Below, one piece after another: positions 25,051-37,000 of a DNA stretch of 64,000 nucleotides. The notes below the pieces were generated by a model that had not been told where the DNA came from, searched no databases, and saw only the letters and a program-made list of their open reading frames with translations. The DNA is from Adineta steineri (Eukaryota; Rotifera; Eurotatoria; Adinetida; Adinetidae). The DNA lies in contig CAJNOI010000057.1 of NCBI GenBank assembly GCA_905250115.1, positions 394,283-458,282 of the forward strand, given 5' to 3'. Position 1 is the first letter of the stretch; each line of letters starts with the position of its first letter. Position numbers and translations under genes: made by a program.

Positions 25051-26812
25051 TCAAAATACTTTCGAAAGTGTGATTGCGTAGTCTATGTCGTCTGCTGATT
25101 GACCATCAAATAACAACAACTGACCATTTTTCTCNNNNNNNNNNNNNNNNNNNNNNNNNNNNNNNNNNNNNNNNNNNNNNNNNNNNNNNNNNNNNNNNNN
25201 NNNNNNNNNNNNNNNNNNNNNNNNNNNNNNNNNNTTCATATCAGTTATTGATGTCTTTTGTAACCATTGATTGAATTGAGCTACTTGATTGTTTAGAGAT
25301 TTACGACTTTTTGCTAAAAGAGAAAAACGTAAGTACACTATTTGATTAGACAATTTTATGTTTATGAAACTCACTTGAGAAAATAAAAATGAAATATTGT
25401 TTGTGCTCCATATCATTTCTTTGAACATGAACATAATCATTTTCAAATTTGTTCATAGCTGATGTTTTATTTGCTTGATATTCTTCAACAATAGCATGTA
25501 CATTGTTGCCTCCGATGCCAAATGAATTAATACCCATAGCTATGGAATCAATGTTATTGCCTGAGGGAAATGGTACGGAATGTTGGACAACATGAAGATT
25601 ATATCGTGCTGCTTCAATATTTGGATTTAATGATGTGAAGTGCATATTTGGTGGAATAGTTCGATGATGCATACACATAGCAATCTTAATTAATCCAGCA
25701 ACACCAGCTACTCCTTCTGTATGTCCTAAGTTACTTTTAATAGAACCAATTAATAATGGCGGATCAAAACAAGATCGATTGAAAAATTGACCTAAACAAT
25801 TGGCTTCAATGGGATCACCTATTGGCGTACCAGTCCCGTGTGCTTCGACATAAAAAATACGTCGAGGATCAAAGTCTGCTTGCTTGTAAATATCATTGAG
25901 TAAACGTGTCTGACCGGCAGCTGATGGAACAACAAAACTATTCTTATCATCACTTCCATCATGATTACTAAGTACATCACGAATAACACAATATATGTGA
26001 TCATTGTCACGTTCGGCATCACTTAGTCGTTTCAATAGTAGAAGACCAAGACCATCACCTTTCGCATAACCATTTGCATCGACGCTGAACGATCGACTTC
26101 GTCCATCAGGTGATACAGCGCCCATGAGCGAACTCCATAAAAGAGTCTCTGGTGAATAAACAGCATTCACTCCACCACATATAGCCATGTCTGCTTCTTT
26201 TGTGCGAAGACTTTGCACAGCTAAATGTACAGCTTCCAGCGACGATGAACAGGCAACATCTAATGATACGTTAGGACCTTGTAAATTAAAATGATACGAT
26301 AATCGAGCAGCAGCATTGTAGAGCAAACTATTGGGACCATGAAATCTTGATCGATGTTCAGGCGCCATGCGGAATGATGTAATAGCATGGTCTGTGGAAA
26401 ATTGTCCAATATGTACGGATGTTTTTGAGCCATGCATTTTCTCGATACTATAACCGGCGTCATCAAGTAAATGAACAAATTTGAGCATCAGTAGTCGATG
26501 ACATGGATCAATACTACCTGCTTCGGCGTCGGACAGACCAAAGAAACTTGGTTCAAACATATCCCATTGATTATTCGATAGGAAATATCCTCGACGAATC
26601 AGCTTCTGACGCAATTGTCCATCATTATCTTTGTTCAGCATATGAGCACAATAAGACTCGAGATCGAGTCGATCACGTGGTACAGCACTACCCACATCTT
26701 GACTGTGCTTCAATGCATACCATAAATCATTGGCACAATGAATATCACCTGTAAATTCGCATGCTATGCCTACAATGGCTATTGGTTCTAATAGATCATT
26801 GGAAGTCGACAT
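25051..26812 (-). CDS. Stand-alone type I polyketide ketosynthase
   Basis: Begins at ATG 26812 with EPIAIVGIACEF, the usual start of a type I KS. The catalytic triad is complete: Cys188 in DVACSSSL, His325 in EAHGTGTP, His364 in KSNLGHTEG. NSFGIGGNNVHAIVEE closes the condensing domain. Exon 1 is 26812-25375. Exon 2 (25313-25051) starts KSRKSLNNQVAQFNQWL, typical of the KS-AT linker. It is cut by a 100-N gap (25135-25234) and then ends at TGA 25051 after 27 codons. No acyltransferase, ketoreductase or carrier domain follows, so this is either a discrete KS or a truncated synthase. The usual MDPQQR substrate-side motif is altered to IDPCHR. KS domains in bdelloids are thought to be acquired horizontally; the intron shows a eukaryotic context. 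The product is unknown. Confidence 0.88.
25135..25234. other. Assembly gap (100 N) inside the ketosynthase gene
   Basis: Undetermined bases. The true length is unknown, so the last 27 codons of the ketosynthase may be in a different frame and missing sequence may encode more of the protein. Confidence 0.99.
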
Positions 26813-27743
26813 TGAAATTTTTCAAATATTTATTAATGGGTCAATAAAAGAAATAAATGAGAAATCTAAAATACACAAATCCTAAAGAGAATAAAATACG
26901 AAATTGATAGATAAATTAAATTAAAAAATAATATTCACTTAAATTATTGATAAAGGATCGAATCTAACATATAAATAAAAGTTTATACCTCGTTAAATTA
27001 TTAGATGAGATCAACGTTTCTAAAAATCTTCGAATCGTCCTTTTCAGGGTTTATAAACTGTTTTTCGATATTATATGTATTTGAAGATAACATTTTAAAG
27101 AGCTTGAAATTCTGAACAAGTTGAAGAATCACCATACTTTTACAAAATTTCATTTACGATGGTATAGGCGACACAGAATACGAAAAAAACGAATTAATTG
27201 TCGATTCTTTGTTGATATTTTTTTTCCTGTTTTATAATATTTTACAGCTACATAAATAACTTTCACGATCTAATTAAACACTTTCCTGATACCTGCAATT
27301 GAAGCAAACGAAAAATAAAAATAAATGAGCTAATATCAGCACTAAAAATAATACAGCGGAACATAGGTGAAGCGGGACAACGATCATCCAGCTTCATCAA
27401 AAAACAATATGATAAAACTACAGACAGGACGAAATGAACGATGATAAAATGAAAGAACAAAGACGACTAACATATGTGAGGAGAACAGAAGAAAAAAAAG
27501 ATATATATATGAAAGAAGAGGTTGAGCTAAGTCATCTTCTAACACCGACCTTTACGTAGTAAATACTTATTCAAAACTCAGTGATTCAATACTTTCTTCG
27601 TATCTGAATGAACGACGATAAAAATTAAAAATCAGTACATTCAACTCACCAAATTGTAATCATGAAGATGAGTGTTCTCACTGTCGTTCTAGTAGCATAA
27701 TGATATAAATAATGTGATCTCTTCAAAGACAATAAATTCTGTC
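26813..27743. other. Intergenic region upstream of the ketosynthase
   Basis: AT-rich spacer with no supported gene. The ORF at 27263-27460 (minus) is short, hydrophobic and without a family signature. It leads into the tandem repeats that start at 27744. Confidence 0.45.
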
Positions 27744-28260
27744 GAAATGAAGGAGGTTCATGTGTATCTATATTGACCTTAGACATTACTATCGGTGACT
27801 GTAAAATAAAATAGTTTGTTGTAATAGATATCAAACAGAACGCAAAAGAAAAATGAATGTATTGCTTATACCAAATAAAATATATCGATTTTTTTCGTCT
27901 GTACAAAGAAGACACGTGTTTGCCTGTATTCATATTAGAGAAATTATCATTGATGATCATATTGAATATTTTGTTATCACTATCGTTCAGAGTAACACAG
28001 GAGATAAATTATTTAATGTTAAAAAAGATAAATCTAAGAGTAGTTCCTTGAAATGAAGGAGATACATACTTACCTATATTTATATTAAAAGTAATTATCG
28101 ATGAGTATAAACTATAATATTATGTTGTGATAGGTATGAAGGACAATAACAACTGAAAACGAGCACATTGCTTATACTAAATAAAATATATCGATTTTTT
28201 TCTTCTGTAACGAAGGAGACACGTGTTTGCTTGTATTTATATTATAGAAAATTATCATTT
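27744..28260. repeat. Degenerate tandem repeats, period about 306 bp (two half-units of about 155 bp)
   Basis: The sequence attgcttataccaaataaaa at 27861 recurs as attgcttatactaaataaaa at 28167, an offset of 306 bp. The match continues through tatatcgatttttttc and gacacgtgtttgc. The motif gaaatgaaggag at 27744 recurs at 28050 with the same offset. A related motif (aaagaagacacgtg, cgaaggagacacgtg) lies about 160 bp after each, so the 306-bp unit itself looks like two diverged half-units. Confidence 0.7.
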
Positions 28261-28420
28261 TGAATAATGTCTAATATAGTAATCATTTAATGAAATATTA
28301 ATTAATCATTGTAAATAATAAACTTTCATAATATTTAAATGAATATTTTGATTTGCAAATCTTGTCGAATAAAATAAATAATAATTAAATTGTATATATC
28401 AATGAATTATTCTTTCATTA

Positions 28421-29840
28421 CTAAATTATCAATAAATAAAATAATTTTTCAGATAATATTTGTCGATATTCTAATATTGATTGAATATTAATTGTTAAAC
28501 TAATTCTTTGATTTTGATATTGATATTGTAAATCATAACAACTAAATGCATAAGGATATATTAATCTTGATTTATTATTATTTAACCAAATACGTAAATT
28601 AATTCTATAATGACAATAGATTTCCTCGTTAAATCGAGATAATTCATTTGAAGATTTTTTTGAAATTAACCTATTTTCATTTAAGTAATTTGTTTGACCG
28701 AATAAAAAAACGATTAATTGTTTAGATATATCATATATTGTAGTTGTACATATAAATTTCACAATATTAATGTGTAATTGATCTAAAAACATTAAGTCAG
28801 TTGAAAAAAAATTTAATTGTGGAAATATCTTTTGAGAATCTGGAATTTCTCTAAAAGGACATAGATCAGTAATATCAACACATGTTCTAAAATCTTCTAT
28901 GAAACAATAATAAACCATTTGTATTATTTCTCGCATATCTATTACATAATATCTGGTGCATCAAAAGCACTAGGACCATCAATTTGGTTATTATATAAAC
29001 AAATGAATTCTTTTGTATAAATTGAAATAATACATTTAAATGCTAACCAACAATTATTTCTAATAGAAAACATTGATTCAAATAATTTTTTATGACGATG
29101 TATTGAACAAGAACTTGTCAAAGGTAATTCACCACATTAAACATCTTAAATTAAGAAAATTAGTAGACATGTATTCCATTTAAGATCGATTTCAAATTTG
29201 AATATAGTTTTGTCAAATTGATTATTTATATTTATTTGTGAACAATGCTCTTCATCAAATGGACCATCGAGACAATCGAATTTTCCATCACAAATATCAA
29301 TTCAATCTAAATAAGATGAATATGGACCATGATTACGTTTTCTATAAATATAACATGTTAAATTAGTATTCATAAATTTAGATTCAGTATAAACAAATAA
29401 AGTACAAATTCTTGATATGATTGATGATAACCAACTAATTCATGTTGACATATTGGATCTAATCTTAATAATGTTCAATTATAAAATATATCTTTATTCA
29501 TTTAAATATAATTTATATCGTTCAATAAGATCAATTGAAGCTGATCAAAAATATAATTGTTTACTATCTATTTTTTATTTTCATGATTCATCAAAAGTAA
29601 AACAAGACAAAGAATTATCAAGTCGTATTTAAAATCTTCGTGATAATTCATTCATACAATAAGATATTGATTCAAAAGTATTACAATCTTGATCATCAAG
29701 TACTTTTTGATGTAAACAGTTATATTATAATACATTATTATTTATTTCATCTGTATAATAAAAATTTAATTCAAACAAAAAAACCATCCAATTTGAAAGA
29801 ATAAAATAGAATAAATATATTCATCATGCTTCATATAAAT
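28421..29840 (-). pseudogene. Decayed LDL-receptor class A / EGF-type secreted or membrane protein
   Basis: Read on the minus strand from about 29840, fragments of an LDLa-containing protein are broken by several in-frame stops and frame changes. DDQDCNTFESISYC (about 29660-29700) is followed by a full LDLa acidic core, CDGKFDCLDGPFDEEHC (about 29250-29300). Then come GELPLTSSCS and IYTKEFICLYNNQIDGPSAFDAP, then an intact 171-codon stretch (28421-28936) ending with YQYQNQRISLTI. This order (LDLa, then Cys-poor segment, then QYQNQR after an EGF-like Cys) is common in bdelloid proteins. A low-quality assembly could mimic decay, but stops are spread over more than 700 bp. Confidence 0.6.
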
Positions 29841-31581
29841 CACATTTATTATATCATTTATTTTTTTGATAGAAAAATCGTACACAATAGATTAACGTAC
29901 TTCTTTTACGTATTTCCTGGCGAATTTTTACATAGATTTTTTAAATATATTTTATATTAATAATGATAGAAGAATTACACATATAGAAAGTTAAATGAAC
30001 GTTATGCTTTTAATATACAGAATTAATAATATGGTTAGAGGGATAAGAAAGTTGTTTCTAGATTGAATGAATATATTTTTGAGATTTTATTATTCACAAA
30101 GAACAAGTATACTTCGTGTTTATGGCTATATAAATGTAAATATTTAATATAAAAGCATTGAAATAGAATAAATTTGTGAAACAGGTTCCAGTAATATTTT
30201 AAAAAGTTAAGAGAAACGAAAATGTTCGAATAAATGTTGAAAGTAAGTATACGAATGAAATAAATAGAAATATAAGGAAAAATTGAACATTTTTATCTAT
30301 ATCTTCAAATATCTATACGTATTGTCAACATATACTAAAGAAAAAGAAAGAATTCGTTTTATTCTTTTGGTTTTTTTCATTTAGATCACAATTTTATTGT
30401 TCGTATAATTCTGTAATCACATTCAATAAGGAAAAATTTATTGCGAGATATATATATATATATATTTAACTTTTCTCTATACGATATCCAATTCAAATGA
30501 ATAGTTTAAAAAAGATGGAAGAAAAAAAATCAAAAATTGATAACGAGGGAGAGTATGAGTAAGATTTAACGGGACTTCTAAAGTAGGTCGGTTATTGGAA
30601 GATATGGATTCAATTCTTGATCTGATTTTATAATCGGTTTTTAACGAGTTTTTTCCCGTTATTGACGTGTATGTGTAGATGAATTATCATGAAATTTAAT
30701 AGGCTTCATTGTAAATAGATTTTATAAATCAATAGATATTATTTTGTTATTACTTCATTAAAACCCGCTTCCATCCACAACCTATGAATTATTCAAAGTT
30801 TAAATCATATAAATCTTTTTTTTCTTCCGTTTTCTCGCTTGTGCAGAGGACGAAATGTTGACGATAATCTTGCTAGATAGTGATGTGTTCTTCTTCTCTC
30901 TTTCATATACTGTTCTTCTTTTTTTGTCGTTCTTGGTGTTTTCCCTTATCATATTTGTAATGGACTTTTCCTTTCCTGTTATATATATATATGAAGGATT
31001 TTTCCTTGCGTTCTCTTTTTTTTTCTTCACACATATAAATCATTCTCTTTTCTCTTGGCAAGATCTCACAGGTGATATTCCCTTTTCGGTCGTCATCACC
31101 TGGGAAAGATTCCATGTGTGGATAGTTTGTCTTTGTTCACTGCTATCTATATAAACCAACTGATTTCATTAAACGGTATCGACTGGGAGTAAGGATCGTC
31201 TACACGCTTGACATTTCATTATAGAAATCACGCCTCACAAATCTTATTCTCGTTTCGCTTTCTTTTTTCTTTTCTTTATATTTGGAAGAATTTTATCTGC
31301 AATAAAATTCCTTTTTATTTTGTTCTTTTTTAATTTTATTGGTGTAGAACGTTTTTTTCTACTTGGGTTTGATATTAGTTATTATTTGTAATTTTCCCTC
31401 TCTCGAATAAGTATTCTTCGCGACTATGCAGGACATGAGTGTAGGTGAAGGAAGCATTCCCCCACCCAGATCTTTTCGTCAAATACTTAAAAAACGAGCA
31501 ATTGGTTTTGTTATTTAGAACATCTTCAAAAATCGATTAAAACTTTTTTCAATTGTAGTGTTATAATTGCAAAAACTTAAA
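29841..31581. other. Intergenic region
   Basis: About 1.7 kb. It contains a TA microsatellite at about 30450-30465 and a block at 30810-31050 that is pyrimidine-rich on the plus strand and produces spurious ORFs on both strands. The last few hundred bases presumably hold the promoter of the ORF at 31582. Confidence 0.45.
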
Positions 31582-32052
31582 ATGTCAACAGCACATCTAA
31601 GTACAATAAGTGTTCGAAATAAAGTTCAATATGATATGAAAAATGTCCAACTGGTATATGCCGCTAGTTATAAATTGCAATCACAGTCAGCATTGGCAAC
31701 AGAATATTGGTTTGATTGGAGAGTTGTTGATATAGTAACTAAGCAAAATATTGATTATACAATTGAAAAAAATATAGGTGATATAGATTCCAAATGTGAC
31801 AAAATTTCAGATGGTTTTCGCTGTAGCACATATTATCGTAGCTATTGGCAATTATCTTGGCAGATGAATGAGAAATTCTATAAAATAAACAAAAATAGTG
31901 CACAATTTAATGTGTGGGATATAGATGATCGTGGCGAATTAGAAATAACAGTACTCAACGAAGGTGATCAAATTCGTCTTGATTTCAAGTTACCATCAGG
32001 AAATGCCTATTTTTATGGCAAAATGTATGATAATCCAATCTCAACTGAATAA
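31582..32052 (+). CDS. Unrecognised 156-aa single-exon protein
   Basis: ATG 31582 to TAA 32050-32052, preceded by an A-rich leader. I do not recognise the family. It has no signal peptide and no membrane segment. Aromatic residues alternate with polar ones (TEYWFDWRVVDIVTK, TYYRSYWQLSWQ, AYFYGKMYDN), which suggests a small beta-sandwich. Two cysteines (KCDKISDGFRC) could pair. It has no intron and the surrounding DNA contains no other intact gene. It may be lineage-specific, transferred, or a small lectin- or pore-former-like fold; none of these is supported beyond appearance. Confidence 0.5.
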   Translation: MSTAHLSTISVRNKVQYDMKNVQLVYAASYKLQSQSALATEYWFDWRVVDIVTKQNIDYTIEKNIGDIDSKCDKISDGFRCSTYYRSYWQLSWQMNEKFYKINKNSAQFNVWDIDDRGELEITVLNEGDQIRLDFKLPSGNAYFYGKMYDNPISTE

Positions 32053-32897
32053 AACTCAAAATATACATTGATATGAGTATATACTTTTTTGCTTGTTAAA
32101 TTTTGTTGAATACTATTTTTTAAACGAGATTGATCGAAGTTAATAAAATCTAAATAAAAGCAACGTCTATAGTGTAATAAATTTTAAGTGATGACATAGA
32201 AGATATTTCATTTATAACTACAGTATTTTTCTTATTATTTAATTACGATGACAAACTAGAGAAATAGCGTTATCGCTCTCTTGGTATAGATGATGTTCAC
32301 TAAATTATTCGTACTTCAGTTGTGTTTTATATAAAACGTTTCACTGTATTGTCTTCTATATCTGAATGCTATGTTATAGTTTACTATGGCGAAAAGCTTT
32401 TTATTTATTCGAGAAAAAATATGAAATTTTGAATGCATTTAAATGTAACTATATAGCTAAAACGATGAGAGATGAGCAAGTATAGACCTTTCGAGTACAG
32501 GGACGAGTACAGATTTTTTGAGACTTACGCTCACTTTCACTTAGAAAAAAGTCATTGTCGTCAAAAATTTTGAAAGTAAGATAAATTCATAGCGAGATCT
32601 TGAGGATGTGGATGTGTGTGAGATAAACAAGATACGCCCACATTCTCAAGAAATCGAATTTGATAGAGAAGTAGACTGATTATTTATATTATTTTATTGA
32701 GAAGTAAAAATGGTAGTGGTTAATATAAACGAAAGAACAACAATTAAAGCATAAGAAAAGCATTTTTGCAATATTTTTTAGGTATATCATTTTCTTTCTA
32801 TTATCAAGAGTAAGATATTTTTTAAGGTAAAAGTTTTGTTGATTATGATTTGAGAGTAGTTCAGTTTGTTAAATATTATACGTAAGGTTTCGACAAG
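32053..32897. other. Intergenic region
   Basis: Spacer between the orphan ORF and the 3' end of the 2TM/FG-GAP gene. It contains a hairpin with a stem of about 13 bp and one mismatch: cttgaggatgtgg near 32592 pairs with cccacattctcaag near 32637-32650. The loop is about 31 nt. No gene is seen. Confidence 0.4.
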
Positions 32898-34006
32898 TTA
32901 ATTTCTGGAACATCCACATGTATTTAAAAGAACGTTTATGGTGCCAGACGTGTCGTCCATACTTATTATATCTTGACAATTATCATTATTGAAATCACTG
33001 GCACCAATCCATCGTTTACTAATTTCAAGCTCACTCGAATCGATAATTTGTGATTGAAAATTTCCATTTCCACCTCCAAGGAATCCATATGTTTTATATG
33101 GAGAAATACTGCCAATAATTATATCTAAATAATTATCCCCATTTAAATCACCTATAGCAATTATATCCAATGCTACAGGATAATTTGTTACAATTTGATT
33201 ATTAACATTGAAAGTACCATTGTTAAATTGATATAACATACAAACAGTATTTATCAATTCATGTATAACAACGATATCAGATTGATTATCATTATCGAAA
33301 TCACCAACTACCATATCAAACGATTCAATGTCATATGCAGTGAAAAATCGTTTCTGTGGTTGAAAACCTGTGCTACTATTCGATAGAAATACATGAATAT
33401 GAAGAGAAGCATCATTCAACACAGCAATATCTAAATAATTATCATTATTGAAATCAGCAATACCTAATTGTTTCGGTGCACTACCGAGTCCTATAAACAA
33501 CATTGACTGCGATGAAAATGTTGCATTAATATCTCCAAAATAGACATAAACATAATTGTCAAATATTAACAGAACAACTATATCCAACATTTGATCTTTA
33601 TTAAGATCCACTATAGAGATATCTTGTATAGAGTAAATGAAACTTATTGATTGCATATTTCTTGTTTGAAATATGCAGTTACCAGAACCAAATAAAATAA
33701 CAATTTCATATGAGTCATAGTCATTTTGATATAATATAATTAGATCGAGTCGACTATCATTATCCATGTCAGCAACACGAATGAAAAGTACCGAAGAATT
33801 CATTCTTAAGGAAATCTTACACATTTCTCGAAATGTGGCGTTACCATTCCCAAGTAATATATCAATCGTTTGCGTATAATCACAGTACAAAATTAGATCC
33901 ATTTGTTTATCATCATTAAAATCGATAAGAACACTTGCAACTAAATTTGTCTCCAAACATTGTGTATCAATCATTACTCGTTCGAAATGAAATTGACATA
34001 TTGGTT
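32898..34006 (-). other. Seven-repeat FG-GAP/VCBS beta-propeller domain (last exon)
   Basis: Seven repeats, each opening with a calcium-loop motif of the form DxNxDxxxD: DFNDDKQMD, DMDNDSRLD, DLNKDQMLD, DFNNDNYLD, DFDNDNQSD, DLNGDNYLD, DFNNDNCQD. Most are followed after about 15-25 residues by a G/N-rich turn and F (GNGNATF, GGGNGNF). Seven blades is the integrin-alpha number. The domain ends in a Cys pair, CGC, and TAA at 32898. Confidence 0.9.
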
Positions 34007-37000
34007 CTACATAGAAATATGAATTAATCAAAACTATTTATTTAGTATTCAAATGAAATATTTCAAAGTTCAAGTTTCTTTATATGAAAGAGCGGCATAC
34101 AATTCGATTTCTCGTATAAACTAACCTGATGTACTTGAAGATATTGTCTTTGTTGTGCTTAATGTTGTATTAAAACTGTCATGAAGTGGTGGATTCGTCG
34201 TTGTCGAATCTATTGAAGAAAGTTAACAATCATTCTAATAAGATAAAAAATGAAAAATAAAAGTTGTTAATTCTCATTCTCACTCTCCAAATAACTTTTA
34301 TCTACAATCTCATATATTTTTTAAATTCTATTAGTACCTTGTCGAGCATAACAGATTGAAAAAATAACGATGGCTATGATCAAACAAATTAAAAGTATAA
34401 TGCCTATAACTATTTTGAAAGTAGATCGAGTCGGTGAGATAACATCATTCCTAAATAAAAAGAAAAATAAATTAAAAAAAACAAAATAATGATTAGTCAT
34501 AACTTACTGAGATCTGATAATCACTATTGTCGTCTCAGAATTCCATGTAGTATATTGAATATTTGTTTCAGTAATCATACTGGGTGATACTTGATTAGAA
34601 CTTATTTGTCTTTTTCGACGATGATAGATTTTTGATCCAATTCGAACAAGTTTTGGACAAATCCATTTGAGAACGATTGTTAAACCACCTTGAAGACCAA
34701 GTATAACAGTGATTGTGTAAAGAAGATTAAATTTTTCAATATTCGTATAAGAACAAACTGATGGTAAACATTGTTCATAATAGGACAAATAATTAATTTG
34801 TGTTGACCAACGTTCAATGAATAAATTATTTTTAAGTTCATCTATTGTTGTATTTGATGTAAAACGAGTAGTTGTTGTTGTTGAAAGAGGAGTTGAAGAA
34901 TTTCTATAATTTGTATAGTGTTGAATAAGATCAAGGCATGATTGATCATAAAAACATTCGAGAGTCGAAGCAAGAAGTGATTCACTTGGTATACAACCTA
35001 TTTTCATACCTTTGACAGACATTTTTATCGATGAATTTGTTTCAATAAAAGTTGCTTGAGTTGTACAATTTGGAAATAATCCACAAGAACAATCATCATC
35101 ATAGATTATAGGTTCTGTAGGTGTATAACCATAGAAAACTTCTGGAACCATCGGTATATATATAAAATTTGTTCCATATATTGAGATGAAAGCATTTCCA
35201 TGATTTATATCTCGAATCAACGAGAGAAGTCGAGAGAGTAAGATAGGAGCATTCGATTTACTCTGTTCAGTTAAGAGATCAAGACGATCATAAAAACTAC
35301 TATTGGATAAAAGTTCATTAGTAACTAATAATGATGTTAGAAATCCATTGATGGAATTATTTACAGATTGCATAGAAAATTGACATAATCCTTGAAGATA
35401 TTGTAAATGAGCAGAAAGAAATCGACGATAATCATTTTGTTTATAAACAGATAAATTAGAAACAAGACCGTTTGTCAGATCAAGTCGCCATTCTTCCGAA
35501 ACAAAATGACTTGAGCAAATCTGTAAATAACAAACAAGAAACGTTTATAAAACACGATTATCATTGAAATTTAATTACTCTCAGACTTCTATCTTACCGA
35601 ATGAAATACTGGTTGAATTTCGACAAATTGATTATATGTCGATGCAATATTTGAGCATGTACATTTCAAATCAACACCATAAACTTCTTTCAAATGGTTG
35701 TAATACGTATAAGATGGTTGATCAAAATTCTTTATCAAAGCTTTTGGTTGAATAGCAGTATAGAAGATAAGAATAGTGAGACTACTAATGAATAAAATCA
35801 TATAAAGACGAGTTGCCCATTGACCGTAAATTTTTGCTCTAACTTGATTAACATCGCTTCCAATATCACGTGATATAAACATATTGAATTCAATGAGTTT
35901 AGTAGGTAAAAGTTTAATCAAACTTTGTATAAGCATTTTCAATCGATCGAGACAACTACCACGAACTAAAGAAGAAAAGTAAATGTTACAAAAGAGAAAA
36001 ACAAAATATCCTCTCTCTAGTGCAATCATTATTGTTTACTATCTAGTATCATATTAATAGTCAATTCATAACTGATTACCTTGTATTGTTTGTTTTGGCT
36101 TTTTCTTGGATTTAGTCAAGAATTTTAGAATGAATTTTACAGCATGAGGTGTTACCAGACGTAATGAAACTACTATTCCGCCAATCAACGATACAAATGT
36201 CACGATTATTCCAATAAAAGTTTGTTTATGAATTCTTTGAGAATATGAACAATAAGTTGGTGCACATGATTCGTAGAAGATTTTATACGATGCTGATGAA
36301 TTCCATTGTTCAAGCATCATTTCACTGAAAATTGATGACATGGGTGTATTGGGAGGATAACGACTTACAGTTGGATCATAAATTAGTGGTTCAATATGAA
36401 GCGTTAATGATGTGAGAAACCAAGAGTAATACGATAGCTTGCCCATAGTACTCATTAAGGTCGAAAAACAATCTGAAGTGGAATCTGGATATAAACATTC
36501 AAGTGTCGAAAGTTGTAGCGAATCGATTCTGGAACATCCTTGTTTCCAACCAGGTATATCATAAATCGACGAAAGGTCAGTATACTCAAATTGAATAAAA
36601 GCCGGATTTTGACAATATGGGTTTATAGCGCAAACGCATGTCGTCATCGTAGAATTGATTTCTTGAATTTCTTTCAAGATAAACTGTCCCTTTAAAGAAA
36701 ATCATATATATATCAATGTCAATATCGATTATTTGGGAAGTATTATAGATCTGTGTAATTAATCAAATGACATACCTGTACCGTTGTATCATTATTTGTT
36801 TCATTTGTTATGAAATTGATAACCAGATCCTCATAATCGTATACAGTAAAGCCTGCGGTTGATCCTCTATAGAGTTGATCAACTTGCAAAATAAATTGTG
36901 CCAGATCTTTAACCAAATTAAAATTATAAAGTGTTGATTGATGAAATTGATTGAGTATTGCGTATAACTGTCGATTAAAATCAATTTCATTCATTAGAGA

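Noticed and set aside
30800-31154. ORFs on both strands in a polypyrimidine/polypurine block
   Set aside because: Low-complexity Lys/Arg or Phe/Ser translations; composition explains the lack of stops.
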